Part shown: piece after piece, positions 10,611-19,970 of the stretch
Numbering within the stretch: the stretch's first letter is position 1
Layout of the letters: every line of letters begins with the position of its first letter
Source: Streptomyces mobaraensis
Lineage (GTDB): Bacteria > Actinomycetota > Actinomycetes > Streptomycetales > Streptomycetaceae
Direction of reading: 5' to 3'
Length of the DNA: 64,000 nt
Assembly (NCBI RefSeq): GCF_020099395.1
Contig: NZ_CP083590.1
Span: 1,860,001 to 1,924,000, forward strand
Program-made: the position numbers and the translations under genes
The notes under the pieces: generated by a model
Told to the model about the DNA's origin: nothing
Seen by the model: the letters and a program-made list of their open reading frames with translations, nothing else
Database searches by the model: none

Positions 10611-11058
10611 GTCGCTCTCCCCCTCTGGGTGTCTGCGGTGTCTCCAGCGCACGTAACGCGCGAGAGGCCGGACTTGTGCCCGACCCAAGGCGGAGATTTT
10701 GCCTCACATCAAGGTCTGTTACTCAATCGACACCCAACCGCACACCTGAAGAGGTGATGGGATCGGGTGGCGAACGGGACCGTACACGGTCCGCAGGCCG
10801 CTCGTGGCAGCGCCATCTCCTGTACTTCCCGTGATCAAGACCCCCGGAAACCCCCATTTTCCAGGCGTTCCCGTAGGGGATCCGATCACGGAGAGTGGAT
10901 GGCCGGATGTCCCTCCGTGTGATCGATCACACACGAAGACAGCGTTCATCAGACCAGGAAAATTCCGCCCAAAGCGAACCCGTGTCCGCGCCATTGTCGC
11001 AGAATTCCGCGCCCGGCGGAGTCTGTCAGGTGCCTGCCACGGCCCCCGCGCGTTCCCC
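10611..11058. other. 448-base non-coding region between cutS and the DUF4193 gene
   Basis: No convincing gene on either strand. The half nearer DUF4193 should hold that gene's promoter. The other half contains a perfect palindrome at 10917-10932, listed separately. No strong terminator hairpin was found after cutS. Confidence 0.6.
10917..10932. promoter_or_regulatory. Perfect 16-bp palindrome, candidate operator
   Basis: GTGTGATCGATCACAC is fully symmetric. It contains GTG-N6-CAC, the kind of half-site spacing reported for Streptomyces Crp, but also fits other winged-helix regulators. It lies about 300 bases upstream of the DUF4193 start and about 130 bases past the cutS stop. Confidence 0.4.
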
Positions 11059-12348
11059 TCAGACGGGCAGCACCACCCGCATGACCAGCCCGCCGCCCTC
11101 GCGCGGTTCCGCGGTGATCCGGCCGCCGTGCGCCCTGGCCACCGACCGCACGATGGACAGGCCGAGGCCCACGCCCTTGTCGCTGCCGGTGCGCTCGGTG
11201 CGCAGCCTGCGGAACGGCTCGAAGATGTTGTCCAGTTCGTAGGCGGGGACCACGGGCCCGGTGTTCTCCACCACCAGCACGGCCTCGCCGGGCCGGGACT
11301 CGGTGGTCACCTCCACCCAGCCGTCGTCCGGCACGTTGTACCGGACGGCGTTCTGCACCAGGTTCAGCGCGACGCGCTCCAGCAGGACGCCGTTGCCCTG
11401 CACCACGGCGGGCAGCCGCTCGCCCCGCAGCTCCACGCCCTTGGTCTGGGCCTCCCCGCGGGCCTGGTCGAGCGCCTGCGAGGCCACCTCGGCCAGGTCG
11501 ACGGGCTTGCGGTCCACGATCTCGTTGTCGCTGCGGGCGAGCAGCAGCAGGCCCTCGACGAGCTGTTCACTGCGCTCGTTGGTCGCCAGCAGCGTCTTGC
11601 CCAGCTGTTGGAGCTCGGGTGACGCCCCGGGATCGGAGAGGTGGACCTCCAGCAGCGTCCGGTTGATCGCCAGGGGGGTGCGCAGCTCGTGCGAGGCGTT
11701 GGCCACGAAACGTTGCTGCGCGGTGAAGGCCCGTTCCAGCCGGTCCAGCATCTCGTCGAAGGTGTCCGAGAGCTCCTTCAGCTCGTCGTCCGGGCCGCCC
11801 AGCTCGATCCGCCGGGTCAGGTCCGTGGCGGCCACCCGGCGGGCGGTGCGGGTGATCTTCCCGAGCGGCGAGAGGACGCGTCCGGCCATGGCGTAGCCGA
11901 AGGCGAACGCGATCACGGCCAGGCCGAGCAGGGCCAGCAGCGAGCGCCGGAGGAGGCCGTTGAGGGCTATGGCGCGCTGGTGGTTCATGCACACCTGGAC
12001 GGCGTTCTCCAGCTCCCGGGCGTCGATCCGGCCGGGGCGGAGGGAGGGACAGGCGTTGCTGGTGCTCTCCAGGTTGCCGTCGATGAAGCGGAACGGCAGG
12101 TAACTGCCCTCCCGCATGGCGTCCGCCGCCAGCAGGTAGATGATCGTGAGCAGCAGGACGCCCGCCATCAGGAACATCCCGCCGTAGAGCAGGGTGAGCC
12201 GTATGCGGATGGTGGGCCGCAGCCAGGGGAACGGCCGGACGACGGGCTGGCGCGGGTCCCAGGCGGGCCGTGGCGGGGCCGCGGGCCGGGGTGGGGGCTG
12301 GGAGGCCGCCGGCGGCGTGTTCGCCGGGGAGGGGGGCGTGGAGGCCAT
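11059..12348 (-). CDS. cutS: CutS sensor histidine kinase
   Basis: Membrane sensor of the CutRS pair, 429 residues. After a Pro-rich N-terminus come TM1 (about 44-75), an extracellular loop of about 65 residues and TM2 (about 140-165), then HAMP, the HisKA box ASHELRTPLAINR with the phospho-histidine, and an ATPase domain with NAVRYN and GLGLSIVRS. The loop holds two cysteines (NACPSL and VQVCMNH). Published work on Streptomyces CutS links such a pair to sensing extracellular redox/secretion stress and to antibiotic control. Naming rests on the dut-DUF4193-cutSR-ferrochelatase order and on length. It starts 4 bases after cutR. Confidence 0.85.
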   Translation of the reverse strand: MASTPPSPANTPPAASQPPPRPAAPPRPAWDPRQPVVRPFPWLRPTIRIRLTLLYGGMFLMAGVLLLTIIYLLAADAMREGSYLPFRFIDGNLESTSNACPSLRPGRIDARELENAVQVCMNHQRAIALNGLLRRSLLALLGLAVIAFAFGYAMAGRVLSPLGKITRTARRVAATDLTRRIELGGPDDELKELSDTFDEMLDRLERAFTAQQRFVANASHELRTPLAINRTLLEVHLSDPGASPELQQLGKTLLATNERSEQLVEGLLLLARSDNEIVDRKPVDLAEVASQALDQARGEAQTKGVELRGERLPAVVQGNGVLLERVALNLVQNAVRYNVPDDGWVEVTTESRPGEAVLVVENTGPVVPAYELDNIFEPFRRLRTERTGSDKGVGLGLSIVRSVARAHGGRITAEPREGGGLVMRVVLPV

Positions 12349-12352
12349 CGGG

Positions 12353-13006
12353 TCAGATCCGGTATCCGGAGCCGGGGACCGTGACGATCACGGGCGGCTC
12401 GCCGAGCTTGCGGCGCAGCGTCATGACGGTGACGCGGACGACGTTGGTGAAGGGGTCGGTGTTCTCGTCCCACGCCTTCTCCAGCAGCTGCTCGGCGGAG
12501 ACGACGGCGCCCTCGCTGCGCATCAGCACCTCCAGCACCGCGAACTCCTTGGGCGCCAGCTGCACCTCGCGGCCGTCGCGGAACACCTCGCGGCGGTTGG
12601 GGTCGAGCCGGATGCCGGCCCGCTCCAGCACGGGCGGGAGGGCGACGGTGGTGCGCCGGCCCAGCGCCCGGACGCGGGCGATCAGCTCGCTGAAGGCGAA
12701 GGGCTTGGGCAGGTAGTCGTCGGCGCCGATCTCCAGGCCCTCGACGCGGTCGCTGACGTCGCCGGAGGCGGTGAGCATCAGGATGCGGGTGGCCAGCTGG
12801 AGCTCGACGACCTTGCGGCAGACGTCGTCGCCGTGGACCAGCGGCAGGTCGCGGTCGAGGACGATCACGTCGTAGTCGTTGACGGCGATGCGCTCCAGGG
12901 CGGCGGCCCCGTCGTACACGACGTCGACGGCCATGGCCTCCCGGCGCAGTCCGGTGGCGACGGCATCGGCGAGCAGTTGCTCGTCCTCGACGACGAGTAC
13001 GCGCAC
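12353..13006 (-). CDS. cutR: CutR response regulator (OmpR family)
   Basis: DNA-binding response regulator of 217 residues. The receiver domain has acidic pocket Glu7/Asp8, phospho-acceptor Asp51 (VIVLDRDLPL), a switch Thr (LMLTASG) and the KPF motif. The C-terminal winged helix ends in the OmpR-type wing VTVPGSGYRI. It is immediately upstream of cutS, and the length equals that of known CutR. It probably autoregulates from the 372-base divergent space ahead of it. Confidence 0.88.
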   Translation of the reverse strand: MRVLVVEDEQLLADAVATGLRREAMAVDVVYDGAAALERIAVNDYDVIVLDRDLPLVHGDDVCRKVVELQLATRILMLTASGDVSDRVEGLEIGADDYLPKPFAFSELIARVRALGRRTTVALPPVLERAGIRLDPNRREVFRDGREVQLAPKEFAVLEVLMRSEGAVVSAEQLLEKAWDENTDPFTNVVRVTVMTLRRKLGEPPVIVTVPGSGYRI

Positions 13007-13378
13007 GGGGCTCTTCCTTCCTCAGGGGGCCCGACGGGCCTGGGGTGCGGGGGTGGTCCCGGCGGCCCTGCGGGCAGGCCGGACGGCCACCGGTGGTGCC
13101 CTCCATCCTGCCCCGAACACCGATAAACCGGCTGTAAGGGGCTCCTGGGCCGCCGCCGGCGGCGGGTTCCCGTCCGATTGCGGACGGGAGGTTTCCGCGC
13201 GGACGGGGGTGGGGAAGACGTCTGCACACCCGCGATCACGACCCCCATCCCGTGGTGCGCCATGACCACGCGGCACCGCGGGGGACCACCACGCACGTGA
13301 TCGTCTTCCCCGGCCACCGTCCGGGGAACCCCCCGGCACACCCCCGTGCCACCGAGCCGACCCAGGAGGGGGCGCAGC
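13007..13378. other. 372-base divergent intergenic region, cutR promoter side
   Basis: It must carry promoters for cutR (minus) and the 55-residue gene at 13379 (plus). I see a small inverted repeat CGTGGT-N8-ACCACG at 13250-13269 and GATAAACCG near 13110, but nothing I can assign with confidence. No extra gene is apparent. Confidence 0.5.
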
Positions 13379-13546
13379 ATGGACGCGTTCACCGCCGGCA
13401 TTCTGCAGCGCATAGAGACCACGCGGAGTGATCTCGACCGGGCCCGCCGCAGCGGAGACGACTTTCTCGTCGACATGGAACAGGCGGAGCTGGAGGACCT
13501 GCACCGCCTCGCCGCGGAGCACGGCGTCGAGGTCAGCGCCGCCTGA
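13379..13546 (+). CDS. Small conserved-looking protein of 55 residues
   Basis: MDAFTAGILQRIETTRSDL..., a short, mostly helical, charged peptide with DFLVDMEQAELEDLHRLAAEHGVEV. The heptad-like spacing suggests an amphipathic helical hairpin. AGGAGGGGG immediately precedes the ATG at 13379, a very strong ribosome site. A terminator hairpin follows 25 bases after the stop, so it is an independent transcription unit divergent from cutRS. I do not recognise a function. Confidence 0.8.
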   Translation: MDAFTAGILQRIETTRSDLDRARRSGDDFLVDMEQAELEDLHRLAAEHGVEVSAA

Positions 13547-13570
13547 CCCTTGACCCGCCACCAACGGGGA

Positions 13571-13603
13571 GAGCGCCCCGGTGCCTCGTGCGCCGGGGCG
13601 CTC
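13571..13603. terminator. Intrinsic terminator between the 55-residue gene and the inositol monophosphatase gene
   Basis: Arms GAGCGCCCCGG at 13571-13581 and CCGGGGCGCTC at 13593-13603. It lies in the gap between two converging genes and can act in both directions. Confidence 0.8.
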
Positions 13604-13640
13604 CGCCGTGTGTGCCGCCGTACGCGCCGGGGCGCCGGGG

Positions 13641-14450
13641 TCAGTCGTGCCAGGCGCCCAGTTCCTCCAGGCGGGCCTGGAGGGGCTCGAAGAAGCCGGG
13701 CGGGGCGGCGACGGCGAGCTCGCCGGACGCGGGCGCGCCGGGGCGGCCGCCGGTGAGCGCCCCCGCCTCGCGGGCGACGAGGTCGCCGGCCGCGAGGTCC
13801 CAGGGGTTGAGCCCGCGCTCGTAGTAGCCGTCGAGCCGGCCGCAGGCGACGTCGCAGAGGTCGATGGCGGCGGACCCGCCGCGCCGGACGTCCCGGACCT
13901 CGGGGAGCAGCCGGCGGACCACCTCGGCCTGGGCGGCGCGGCGGGCGGTGAGGTAGCCGAAGCCGGTGCCGAGGAGGGCCTGGCCGAAGGCGGGCGCGGG
14001 GCGGACGCGCAGTCGGCGGTCGCCGAGCCAGGCGCCCTCGCCGAGGACGGCCCGGTAGGTCTCGCCGCGCAGGGGCGCGGCCACCACGCCGACGACCGTC
14101 TCGCCGGCGTACTCGGCGGCTATGGAGACCGACCAGGACGGCAGTCCGTAGAGGTAGTTGACCGTGCCGTCGAGGGGGTCGACCACCCAGCGCACCCCGC
14201 TGGTGCCGGGGGTGCTGGCGCCCTCCTCGCCCAGGACGCCGTCGTCGGGGCGGTGCTCGGCGAGGAAGCCGGTGATCAGCTTCTCGGAGGCGAGGTCCAT
14301 CTCGGTGACGACGTCGATGGGGCTGGTCTTGGTGGCCGCGACCCCGAGGTCGGCGGGGCGGCCGTCCCTCAGCAGCGCGCCGGCCCGCTCGGCGGCCTCC
14401 AGGGCCACGGACAGCAGCTCGGCCTTGAGGGCGTCGGTGGGGGCGTTCAC
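13641..14450 (-). CDS. Inositol monophosphatase family protein
   Basis: Mg2+-dependent phosphatase of 269 residues; likely substrates are inositol-1-phosphate or related sugar phosphates. The metal sites are present: GEEG (residues ~74-77), the signature DPLDGTVNYLYGLP, and the C-terminal NPWDLAAGDLVAREAG with the third metal aspartate. It sits 37 bases downstream of ferrochelatase on the same strand and is probably cotranscribed. Confidence 0.92.
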   Translation of the reverse strand: MNAPTDALKAELLSVALEAAERAGALLRDGRPADLGVAATKTSPIDVVTEMDLASEKLITGFLAEHRPDDGVLGEEGASTPGTSGVRWVVDPLDGTVNYLYGLPSWSVSIAAEYAGETVVGVVAAPLRGETYRAVLGEGAWLGDRRLRVRPAPAFGQALLGTGFGYLTARRAAQAEVVRRLLPEVRDVRRGGSAAIDLCDVACGRLDGYYERGLNPWDLAAGDLVAREAGALTGGRPGAPASGELAVAAPPGFFEPLQARLEELGAWHD

Positions 14451-14487
14451 GGGTGCTCCTTGCCTGATGGGGGGGTGCGCGGCGGGG

Positions 14488-15615
14488 TCACGCGTAGGGG
14501 CTGTCCGCGCCGGCGGCGGCGGGGCGGGGCGCCCGGGCCGGGCAGCAGCCGACGGGGCAGAGGTCGTGCGAGGGGCCCAGGGCGCCCAGCGCGCAGCGCT
14601 CGGGCCGCTCCCCGCGCTCGGCGGCGGCCCGCTCCAGGACCAGCTCGCGGACGGCGGCGGCGAAGCGCGGGTCGGCGCCCACGGTCGCCGCGCGGGCGAC
14701 GGGCAGGCCCAGCTCGACGGCCTTGGCCTTGGCCTCGGTGTCGAGGTCGTACTTGACCTCCATGTGGTCGGAGACGAAGCCGATGGGGACCATCACCACG
14801 GCGGGGGCGCCGTCGGCGTGCACCGCCTCCAGGTGGTCGCAGATGTCGGGTTCCAGCCACGGGATGTGCGGGGCGCCGCTGCGGGACTGGTAGACCAGCC
14901 GCCAGGGCCGGTCGGTCCCGGTCTCCTCGCGCACGGCGTCGGCGATGGTCCGGGCCACGTCGAGGTGCTGGGCGACGTAGGCGCCGCCGTCGCCGTGGTC
15001 CTCGGCGGGGCCGGAGGTGTCGGCGGCGGCCGTGGGGATGGAGTGGGTGGTGAAGGCGAGGTGGGCGCCGGCCCGGACGTCCTCGGGCAGCTCCGCGAGG
15101 GCGGCCAGGGTGGCGTCGGTCATGGGGCGGACGAAGCCGGGGTGGTTGAAGTAGTGGCGCAGCTTGTCGACGCGCGGGACGGGCAGTCCCTCGGCCTCCA
15201 GGGCGGCCAGCGCGTCGGCCAGGTTCTCCCGGTACTGGCGGCAGCCGGAGTAGGAGGCGTACGCGCTGGTGGCGAGGGTGAGCACTCGGCGCCGGCCGTC
15301 GCGTACCAGCTCGCGGAGGGTGTCGGTCAGGTACGGCGCCCAGTTGCGGTTGCCCCAGTAGACCGGCAGGTCGGTGCCGCCCGCCGCGAACTCCTCGCGC
15401 AGGGCGCGCAGCAGTTCGCGGTTCTGGTCCTTGATGGGGCTGACGCCGCCGAACAGGAAGTAGTGCTGCCCGACCTCCTTGAGCCGCTCGCGGGGGATGC
15501 CCCGCCCGCGCGTCACGTTCTCCAGGAACGGGACGACGTCGTCCGGGCCTTCGGGGCCGCCGAAGGAGAGCAGCAGCAGGGCGTCGTACGGGGCGTGGGC
15601 TGGCTGATCCGACAT
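14488..15615 (-). CDS. hemH: Ferrochelatase, probably coproporphyrin III type
   Basis: Inserts Fe2+ into a porphyrin in heme synthesis; in actinobacteria the known substrate is coproporphyrin III (CpfC route). 375 residues. The core shows [26 protein letters not shown], the catalytic-His region [24 protein letters not shown] and the metal-site Glu in [14 protein letters not shown]. The C-terminal Cys group [18 protein letters not shown] matches the [2Fe-2S] ligand region of actinobacterial enzymes. The ATG at 15615 gives [20 protein letters not shown], the expected start. Confidence 0.93.
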   Translation of the reverse strand: MSDQPAHAPYDALLLLSFGGPEGPDDVVPFLENVTRGRGIPRERLKEVGQHYFLFGGVSPIKDQNRELLRALREEFAAGGTDLPVYWGNRNWAPYLTDTLRELVRDGRRRVLTLATSAYASYSGCRQYRENLADALAALEAEGLPVPRVDKLRHYFNHPGFVRPMTDATLAALAELPEDVRAGAHLAFTTHSIPTAAADTSGPAEDHGDGGAYVAQHLDVARTIADAVREETGTDRPWRLVYQSRSGAPHIPWLEPDICDHLEAVHADGAPAVVMVPIGFVSDHMEVKYDLDTEAKAKAVELGLPVARAATVGADPRFAAAVRELVLERAAAERGERPERCALGALGPSHDLCPVGCCPARAPRPAAAGADSPYA

Positions 15616-15811
15616 GGCTACGATCCTGCCACCCCCCACTGACAGCCGCGTCACCCGGCATGGCGGGCCGAAGTGCGGAGGCGTACGGGGAAGGCGGGAA
15701 ATACCGCGCGGCGAACAGAGGTTCACCCGTAACCTGTATGGGCCATCGAAGGCCCCTGCGGCACCCTCGTCATGAACCCCTCGTTCCTCTTCCTCAGGGC
15801 GGAGCCGGCTT

Positions 15812-17116
15812 TTGTCCAGTCCGTATCGCGCGATCTTCGCCGCGCCCGGTGCCAAGGGCTTCTCCGCGGCCGGGCTCTTCGCCCGGATGCCGCTGTCGAT
15901 GATGGGCATCGGCATCGTGACGATGATCTCCGAGATCACCGGGGAGTACGGACTCGCGGGGGCGCTCTCGGCGGCGCTCGCCCTGGCCACGGCGGCGATG
16001 GGGCCGCAGGTGTCGCGGCTGGTCGACCGGTACGGGCAGCGGCGCGTCCTGCGGCCGGCCACCCTGTTCTCGGTGGCCGCGACGGCCTGCCTGCTGCTCG
16101 GCGCGCGGCTGCGGTGGCCGCACTGGACCCTCTTCGTCCTGGTGATCGGCGTGGGCGCGGTGCCCAGCGTGGGCGCGATGGTGCGGGCCCGCTGGGCGGC
16201 CCTCTACCAGGACTCCCCCGGTCACCTGCACACCGCCTACTCCGCCGAGTCCGTGATCGACGAGCTCGTGTTCATCGTCGGCCCGGTCCTCGCCATCGGC
16301 CTGTCGACCGGCTGGTTCCCGGAGGCCGGGCCGCTGCTGGCGGGCCTCTTCCTGCTGTTCGGCGTCTTCTGGCTGACCTCCCAGCGTGCCACCGAGCCGC
16401 CGCCGTCCGGGACCGCGCACGGCGGGGGCGGCTCCGCCCTGCGCTCGGCCGGACTGCGGGTCCTGGTGGGGACCTCGGTGGCGCTGGGCGCCCTGTTCGG
16501 CTCGATCGAGGTCGTGACCGTCGCGTTCGCCGAGGAACTGGGCCACAAGGCGCTGTCCAGCGTGGTCCTGGCCGTGTGGGCGCTCGGCTCCTGCATCGCG
16601 GGTACGGTGTTCGGCCTGCTGCGCCCCAAGGGCGATCCCGCCCGCCGCTGGCTCGTCGGGGTCTGCGCGATGGCCGTGAGTATGATCCCCCTCCAACTGG
16701 TCGGGAACCTGGCGTCCTTGACCGTCGCGCTCTTCTTCGCGGGCCTGGCCATCGCACCCACGATGGTCACCACCATGGCCCTGGTCGAGCAGCACGTACC
16801 GCGCGCGAACCTGACCGAGGGCATGACCTGGGCGAGCACCGGGATGGCGGTCGGGGCGGCACTCGGCTCGTCCGCCGCCGGATCGGTGGTGGACGCCCTG
16901 GGGGCCGGCGCGGGGTACGCGGTGCCCGGTGTGGCGGGAGCGCTGGCGGCCGTCGGGGCGTTCCTCGGGTACCGCCGACTGCGGTCGGCGCCGGAGCGGG
17001 TGTCCCGGCGGACCGGGACGTCCGTCCCGCGGCCTAGGGGAGGGTCTGGCGCACATGACGGAGACACCAGCAAGGGCACGAACCACGGCGTCGGCGAAGA
17101 CGAGCGTGTGGCGTAA
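15812..17116 (+). CDS. MFS transporter
   Basis: Membrane exporter of 434 residues with about 12 hydrophobic segments and a conserved cytoplasmic loop [16 protein letters not shown] between TM2 and TM3. The substrate is unknown. A TTG at 15812 is taken as the start because it gives (M)[20 protein letters not shown] at the right distance from TM1 and has a GGAG upstream; no closer ATG or GTG fits. Its last 62 bases overlap the start of the lactone oxidase gene in another frame, so the pair is likely one operon. Confidence 0.88.
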   Translation: MSSPYRAIFAAPGAKGFSAAGLFARMPLSMMGIGIVTMISEITGEYGLAGALSAALALATAAMGPQVSRLVDRYGQRRVLRPATLFSVAATACLLLGARLRWPHWTLFVLVIGVGAVPSVGAMVRARWAALYQDSPGHLHTAYSAESVIDELVFIVGPVLAIGLSTGWFPEAGPLLAGLFLLFGVFWLTSQRATEPPPSGTAHGGGGSALRSAGLRVLVGTSVALGALFGSIEVVTVAFAEELGHKALSSVVLAVWALGSCIAGTVFGLLRPKGDPARRWLVGVCAMAVSMIPLQLVGNLASLTVALFFAGLAIAPTMVTTMALVEQHVPRANLTEGMTWASTGMAVGAALGSSAAGSVVDALGAGAGYAVPGVAGALAAVGAFLGYRRLRSAPERVSRRTGTSVPRPRGGSGAHDGDTSKGTNHGVGEDERVA

Positions 17117-18395
17117 CTGGGCGGGGAACGTCACCGCCTTCCCACTCCGGACGATCACTCCGGAGACGGTCCCGGAACTGGCCCGGGCGGTGGCGTCCGC
17201 CGCCTCGGACGGGCTGCGGGTGAAGGCCGCCGGCTCGGGCCACTCGTTCACGGCCACGGCCGCGACGGACGGGGTGCTGATCCGCCCGCACCGGCTGGCC
17301 GGGATACGGTCCGTCGACCGCGCGGCCGGCACGGTGACCGTGGGGGCCGGCACCCGGCTCGCCGATCTCAACCGGGCGCTGTCCGCGCGCGGCCTGTCGC
17401 TGACGAACATGGGCGACATCATGGAGCAGACGGTCTCCGGCGCCGTCAGCACCGGCACCCACGGCACCGGCCGCGACTCGGCCTCGATCGCCGCGCAGGT
17501 CACGGCCCTGGAGCTGGTCACCGCGGACGGCTCGGTGCTCTCCTGCTCGGCGACCGAGCACCCGGACGTGTTCGCGGCGGCCCGGGTGGGCCTCGGCGCG
17601 CTGGGCGTGATCACGGCGATCACCTTCGCCGTGGAGCCGGAGTTCCTGCTCACGGCGTGCGAGGAACCGATGTCCTTCGGACAGGTCACGTCCGAGTTCG
17701 ACCGGCTCGCCACGGAGAACGAGCACTTCGAGTTCTACTGGTTCCCGCACACCGAGTGCTGCACCACCAAGCGCAACAACCGCAGCCAGGGCCCCGCCGC
17801 GCCGCTCGGCCGCGTCGGCGCCTGGGTGGACGACGAGCTGCTGTCGAACGGGCTGTTCGGCGCGGTGTGCGCGGTCGGCCGGGCGGTCCCCGCGGCGGTG
17901 CCCTCCATCGCCCGCGTCACCGGCCGCGCCCTGTCCGCCCGTACGTACACCGACATCCCCTACCGGGTCTTCACCAGCCCCCGGCGGGTCCGCTTCGTGG
18001 AGATGGAGTACGCGCTGCCGCGCGAGGCCGCCGTCCCGGCGCTGCGCGAGCTGCGGGCGGTCATCGAGCGGCGGCGGCTGCGGGTCGCCTTCCCCGTCGA
18101 GGTCCGGACCGCGCCCGCCGACGACGTCTGGCTGTCGACCGCCTCCGGGCGCGACACCGTCTACCTCGCGGTGCACATGTACCGGGGCGCGCCGTACCGG
18201 GCGTACTTCTCGGCCGCGGAGGAGATCATGACCGCCCACGGCGGCCGGCCGCACTGGGGGAAGCTGCACGGCCGGGACGCCTCGTACCTGGCCGGGGCCT
18301 ACCCGCGGTTCGCCGACTTCACGGCCGTGCGGGACCGGCTGGACCCCGACCGGGTGTTCGGGAACCCGTATCTGCGGCGGGTGCTCGGCGACTGA
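17055..18395 (+). CDS. D-arabinono-1,4-lactone oxidase family FAD-linked oxidase
   Basis: Vanillyl-alcohol-oxidase-type flavoprotein of 446 residues. The FAD domain includes GLRVKAAGSGHSFTATAATDG and VSGAVSTGTHGTGRDSASIAAQV, and the ALO C-terminal domain ends HWGKLHGRDASYLAGAYPRFADF. The family oxidises aldono-lactones or alditols. The ATG at 17055 has AGGGGAGGG about 9 bases upstream and lies inside the end of the MFS gene (62-base overlap), which suggests coupled expression with that transporter. Confidence 0.9.
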   Translation: MTETPARARTTASAKTSVWRNWAGNVTAFPLRTITPETVPELARAVASAASDGLRVKAAGSGHSFTATAATDGVLIRPHRLAGIRSVDRAAGTVTVGAGTRLADLNRALSARGLSLTNMGDIMEQTVSGAVSTGTHGTGRDSASIAAQVTALELVTADGSVLSCSATEHPDVFAAARVGLGALGVITAITFAVEPEFLLTACEEPMSFGQVTSEFDRLATENEHFEFYWFPHTECCTTKRNNRSQGPAAPLGRVGAWVDDELLSNGLFGAVCAVGRAVPAAVPSIARVTGRALSARTYTDIPYRVFTSPRRVRFVEMEYALPREAAVPALRELRAVIERRRLRVAFPVEVRTAPADDVWLSTASGRDTVYLAVHMYRGAPYRAYFSAAEEIMTAHGGRPHWGKLHGRDASYLAGAYPRFADFTAVRDRLDPDRVFGNPYLRRVLGD

Positions 18396-18428
18396 GCCGT
18401 CGAGGAAACGTTCCGCTGCTCCGGGCTC

Positions 18429-18460
18429 GCCGCTCCGGGCCCCCGCGGGTCCGGAGCGGC
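18429..18460. terminator. Bidirectional terminator
   Basis: Inverted repeat GCCGCTCCGG (18429-18438) and CCGGAGCGGC (18451-18460) between the convergent lactone oxidase and membrane protein genes. Confidence 0.75.
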
Positions 18461-18498
18461 GGGGATCAGAGCGGAGGGGCAGAGCAGCGGAGTCCCGC

Positions 18499-19590
18499 TC
18501 AGGCCCCTGTGCCCTTCCCCTGGGCCGGCGGCGCGCTCGCGCCGCCCTTGCCCTCGGCCGTGCCGCCCTTGCCGGCGTCCGGCGAGCCGCCTGGGTCCGG
18601 GGTCCGGTCCGGGCTCGGCGTGGAGCCGCCCGACGGGGACTTCCCCGGGTCCGGCGTCTGCCCGCCGGAGCCGCCGGCGGGCCGCGAGGCGTCGGGGGAC
18701 GGCGTCGCGTCGCCCTTGCCGGTGCCGTCGTCTTTGCCGTCCTGGCCGTCCGTCGTCCCGGAGCCGCCCGTGCCGGGCGAGCGCGACGGGTCCTGGCTCC
18801 CGTCCGCGCCCTCGTCGGTCCCGGAACCGGTGCCGTGGGAGCCGTCCCGGCCGTGCTCGCCGCCCGTTCCGCCCTTGTCGTCGCCCTTCGGCTTCTTCTG
18901 GCCGTCCTGCTGGAAGGAGCGCATGATCGTCGTGCCGCCCTTGGTGCCGTCGGCGCTCTGCCCCGACACCAGCTCGACCGCCGTCACCGCGCCCATGGCG
19001 AGGACGAAGACCGCGCCGGCGGCCAGAAACGGCCGCTTCCAGCCGCGCCACCGGGTGCCGTGCGTCGTGCCGGCCGAGAACTCCCCGGAAAACGCTTCGG
19101 AGCCGTGAACGGAGTGCGCACTGGCGTACGCGCCGGGGTACGCACCGGCGTGCGCTTCCGGCAGCATCCGCGTCGCGTCCTCGTCACGGTCCGTGCCGAT
19201 CCGCGCGAACAGCTCGGTCCGGTCCGGGTCCGGCGGCAGCGCCGCGCCCGGGTGCCCGGCCGCGGCGTCGGAGGCGTCGGCGGCGCGCGCCCGGCCGACC
19301 GCGCGCTCCGCGTCGCCCAGCGGCACCTGGCGCAGCCGGGGCCGCGCGGCCTGCACGGCCGCGTCGCGCACCTGCTCGCCGGTCCGTCTGAACAGGTGGT
19401 GGAAGACCGTGCCGCCCGTGGTGGCGACCACGCTGACGACGCCCGCGCCGATCACCGTGCCGTAGACACCGAGCTTGCCGGCGAGCAGGGCGGCGATCAC
19501 CGCGGCCAGCGCACTGCCCGCCACCTGGGCGACGCTCAAGTCCAGGCGTTTGCCCTTGGCTTTTGCGCCACTTTCGGCTTTGTCGTCCAT
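18499..19590 (-). CDS. Two-helix membrane protein with long Gly/Ser/Asp/Pro-rich C-terminal tail
   Basis: Protein of 363 residues. The N-terminus MDDKAESGAKAKGKRLDLSV leads into a hydrophobic region (about 20-60, VAQVAGSALAAVIAALLAGK), then a soluble stretch, a second helix (FLAAGAVFVLAMGAVTAVEL, about residue 205-225), and finally about 130 residues of low-complexity sequence of G, D, S, P, T and K that is probably extracytoplasmic and disordered. The last part looks like a wall-spanning stalk. The start at 19590 is preferred over a TTG at 19626. It is divergent from sepH. No function recognised. Confidence 0.75.
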   Translation of the reverse strand: MDDKAESGAKAKGKRLDLSVAQVAGSALAAVIAALLAGKLGVYGTVIGAGVVSVVATTGGTVFHHLFRRTGEQVRDAAVQAARPRLRQVPLGDAERAVGRARAADASDAAAGHPGAALPPDPDRTELFARIGTDRDEDATRMLPEAHAGAYPGAYASAHSVHGSEAFSGEFSAGTTHGTRWRGWKRPFLAAGAVFVLAMGAVTAVELVSGQSADGTKGGTTIMRSFQQDGQKKPKGDDKGGTGGEHGRDGSHGTGSGTDEGADGSQDPSRSPGTGGSGTTDGQDGKDDGTGKGDATPSPDASRPAGGSGGQTPDPGKSPSGGSTPSPDRTPDPGGSPDAGKGGTAEGKGGASAPPAQGKGTGA

Positions 19591-19970
19591 CTCCAGCCTC
19601 TGTCGAACCTTTCGCGCCTCTTGCACTCAGAAGGGACATTCGAGCGTAACGAACAGTTCCGAATCCGGTGATTGTGTGAACCTCGCCACCCGTGGGAAGG
19701 TCTCCGGCGCAAGAGGGGGCAATCAACTCCCTTGCCGGACGTGAACATCGATGGCGCGCCGCTCCACCCCCAGTGGTCCGAATGGAGTACTGTGGCGAGC
19801 CCGGCCCCGGTATCCCGTCCGGTTGCCCGGACCCAACGGGAGGGGCCCGGGCGGCTCTCGCCCCCGTCAACCCGGCAATGTTGTGGCAGGCTGCTACCCG
19901 GGCAGGCCACACTCGACCAGCGGAAGCAGCGACGCACGTGACGTCGGCAGGCACCACCCGGGAGGTCCCC
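19591..19970. other. 380-base divergent region between the membrane protein gene and sepH
   Basis: Both flanking genes read outwards, so two promoters must be here. I could not pick a confident -35/-10 pair. The last bases, GGGAGGTCCCC before the sepH ATG, form a strong ribosome site. No other gene is visible. Confidence 0.5.

Noticed and set aside
10719..10994. 91-codon minus-strand frame between cutS and the DUF4193 gene
   Set aside because: No ribosome site, no recognisable conservation, and base composition is lower in G/C at third positions than in neighbouring genes.
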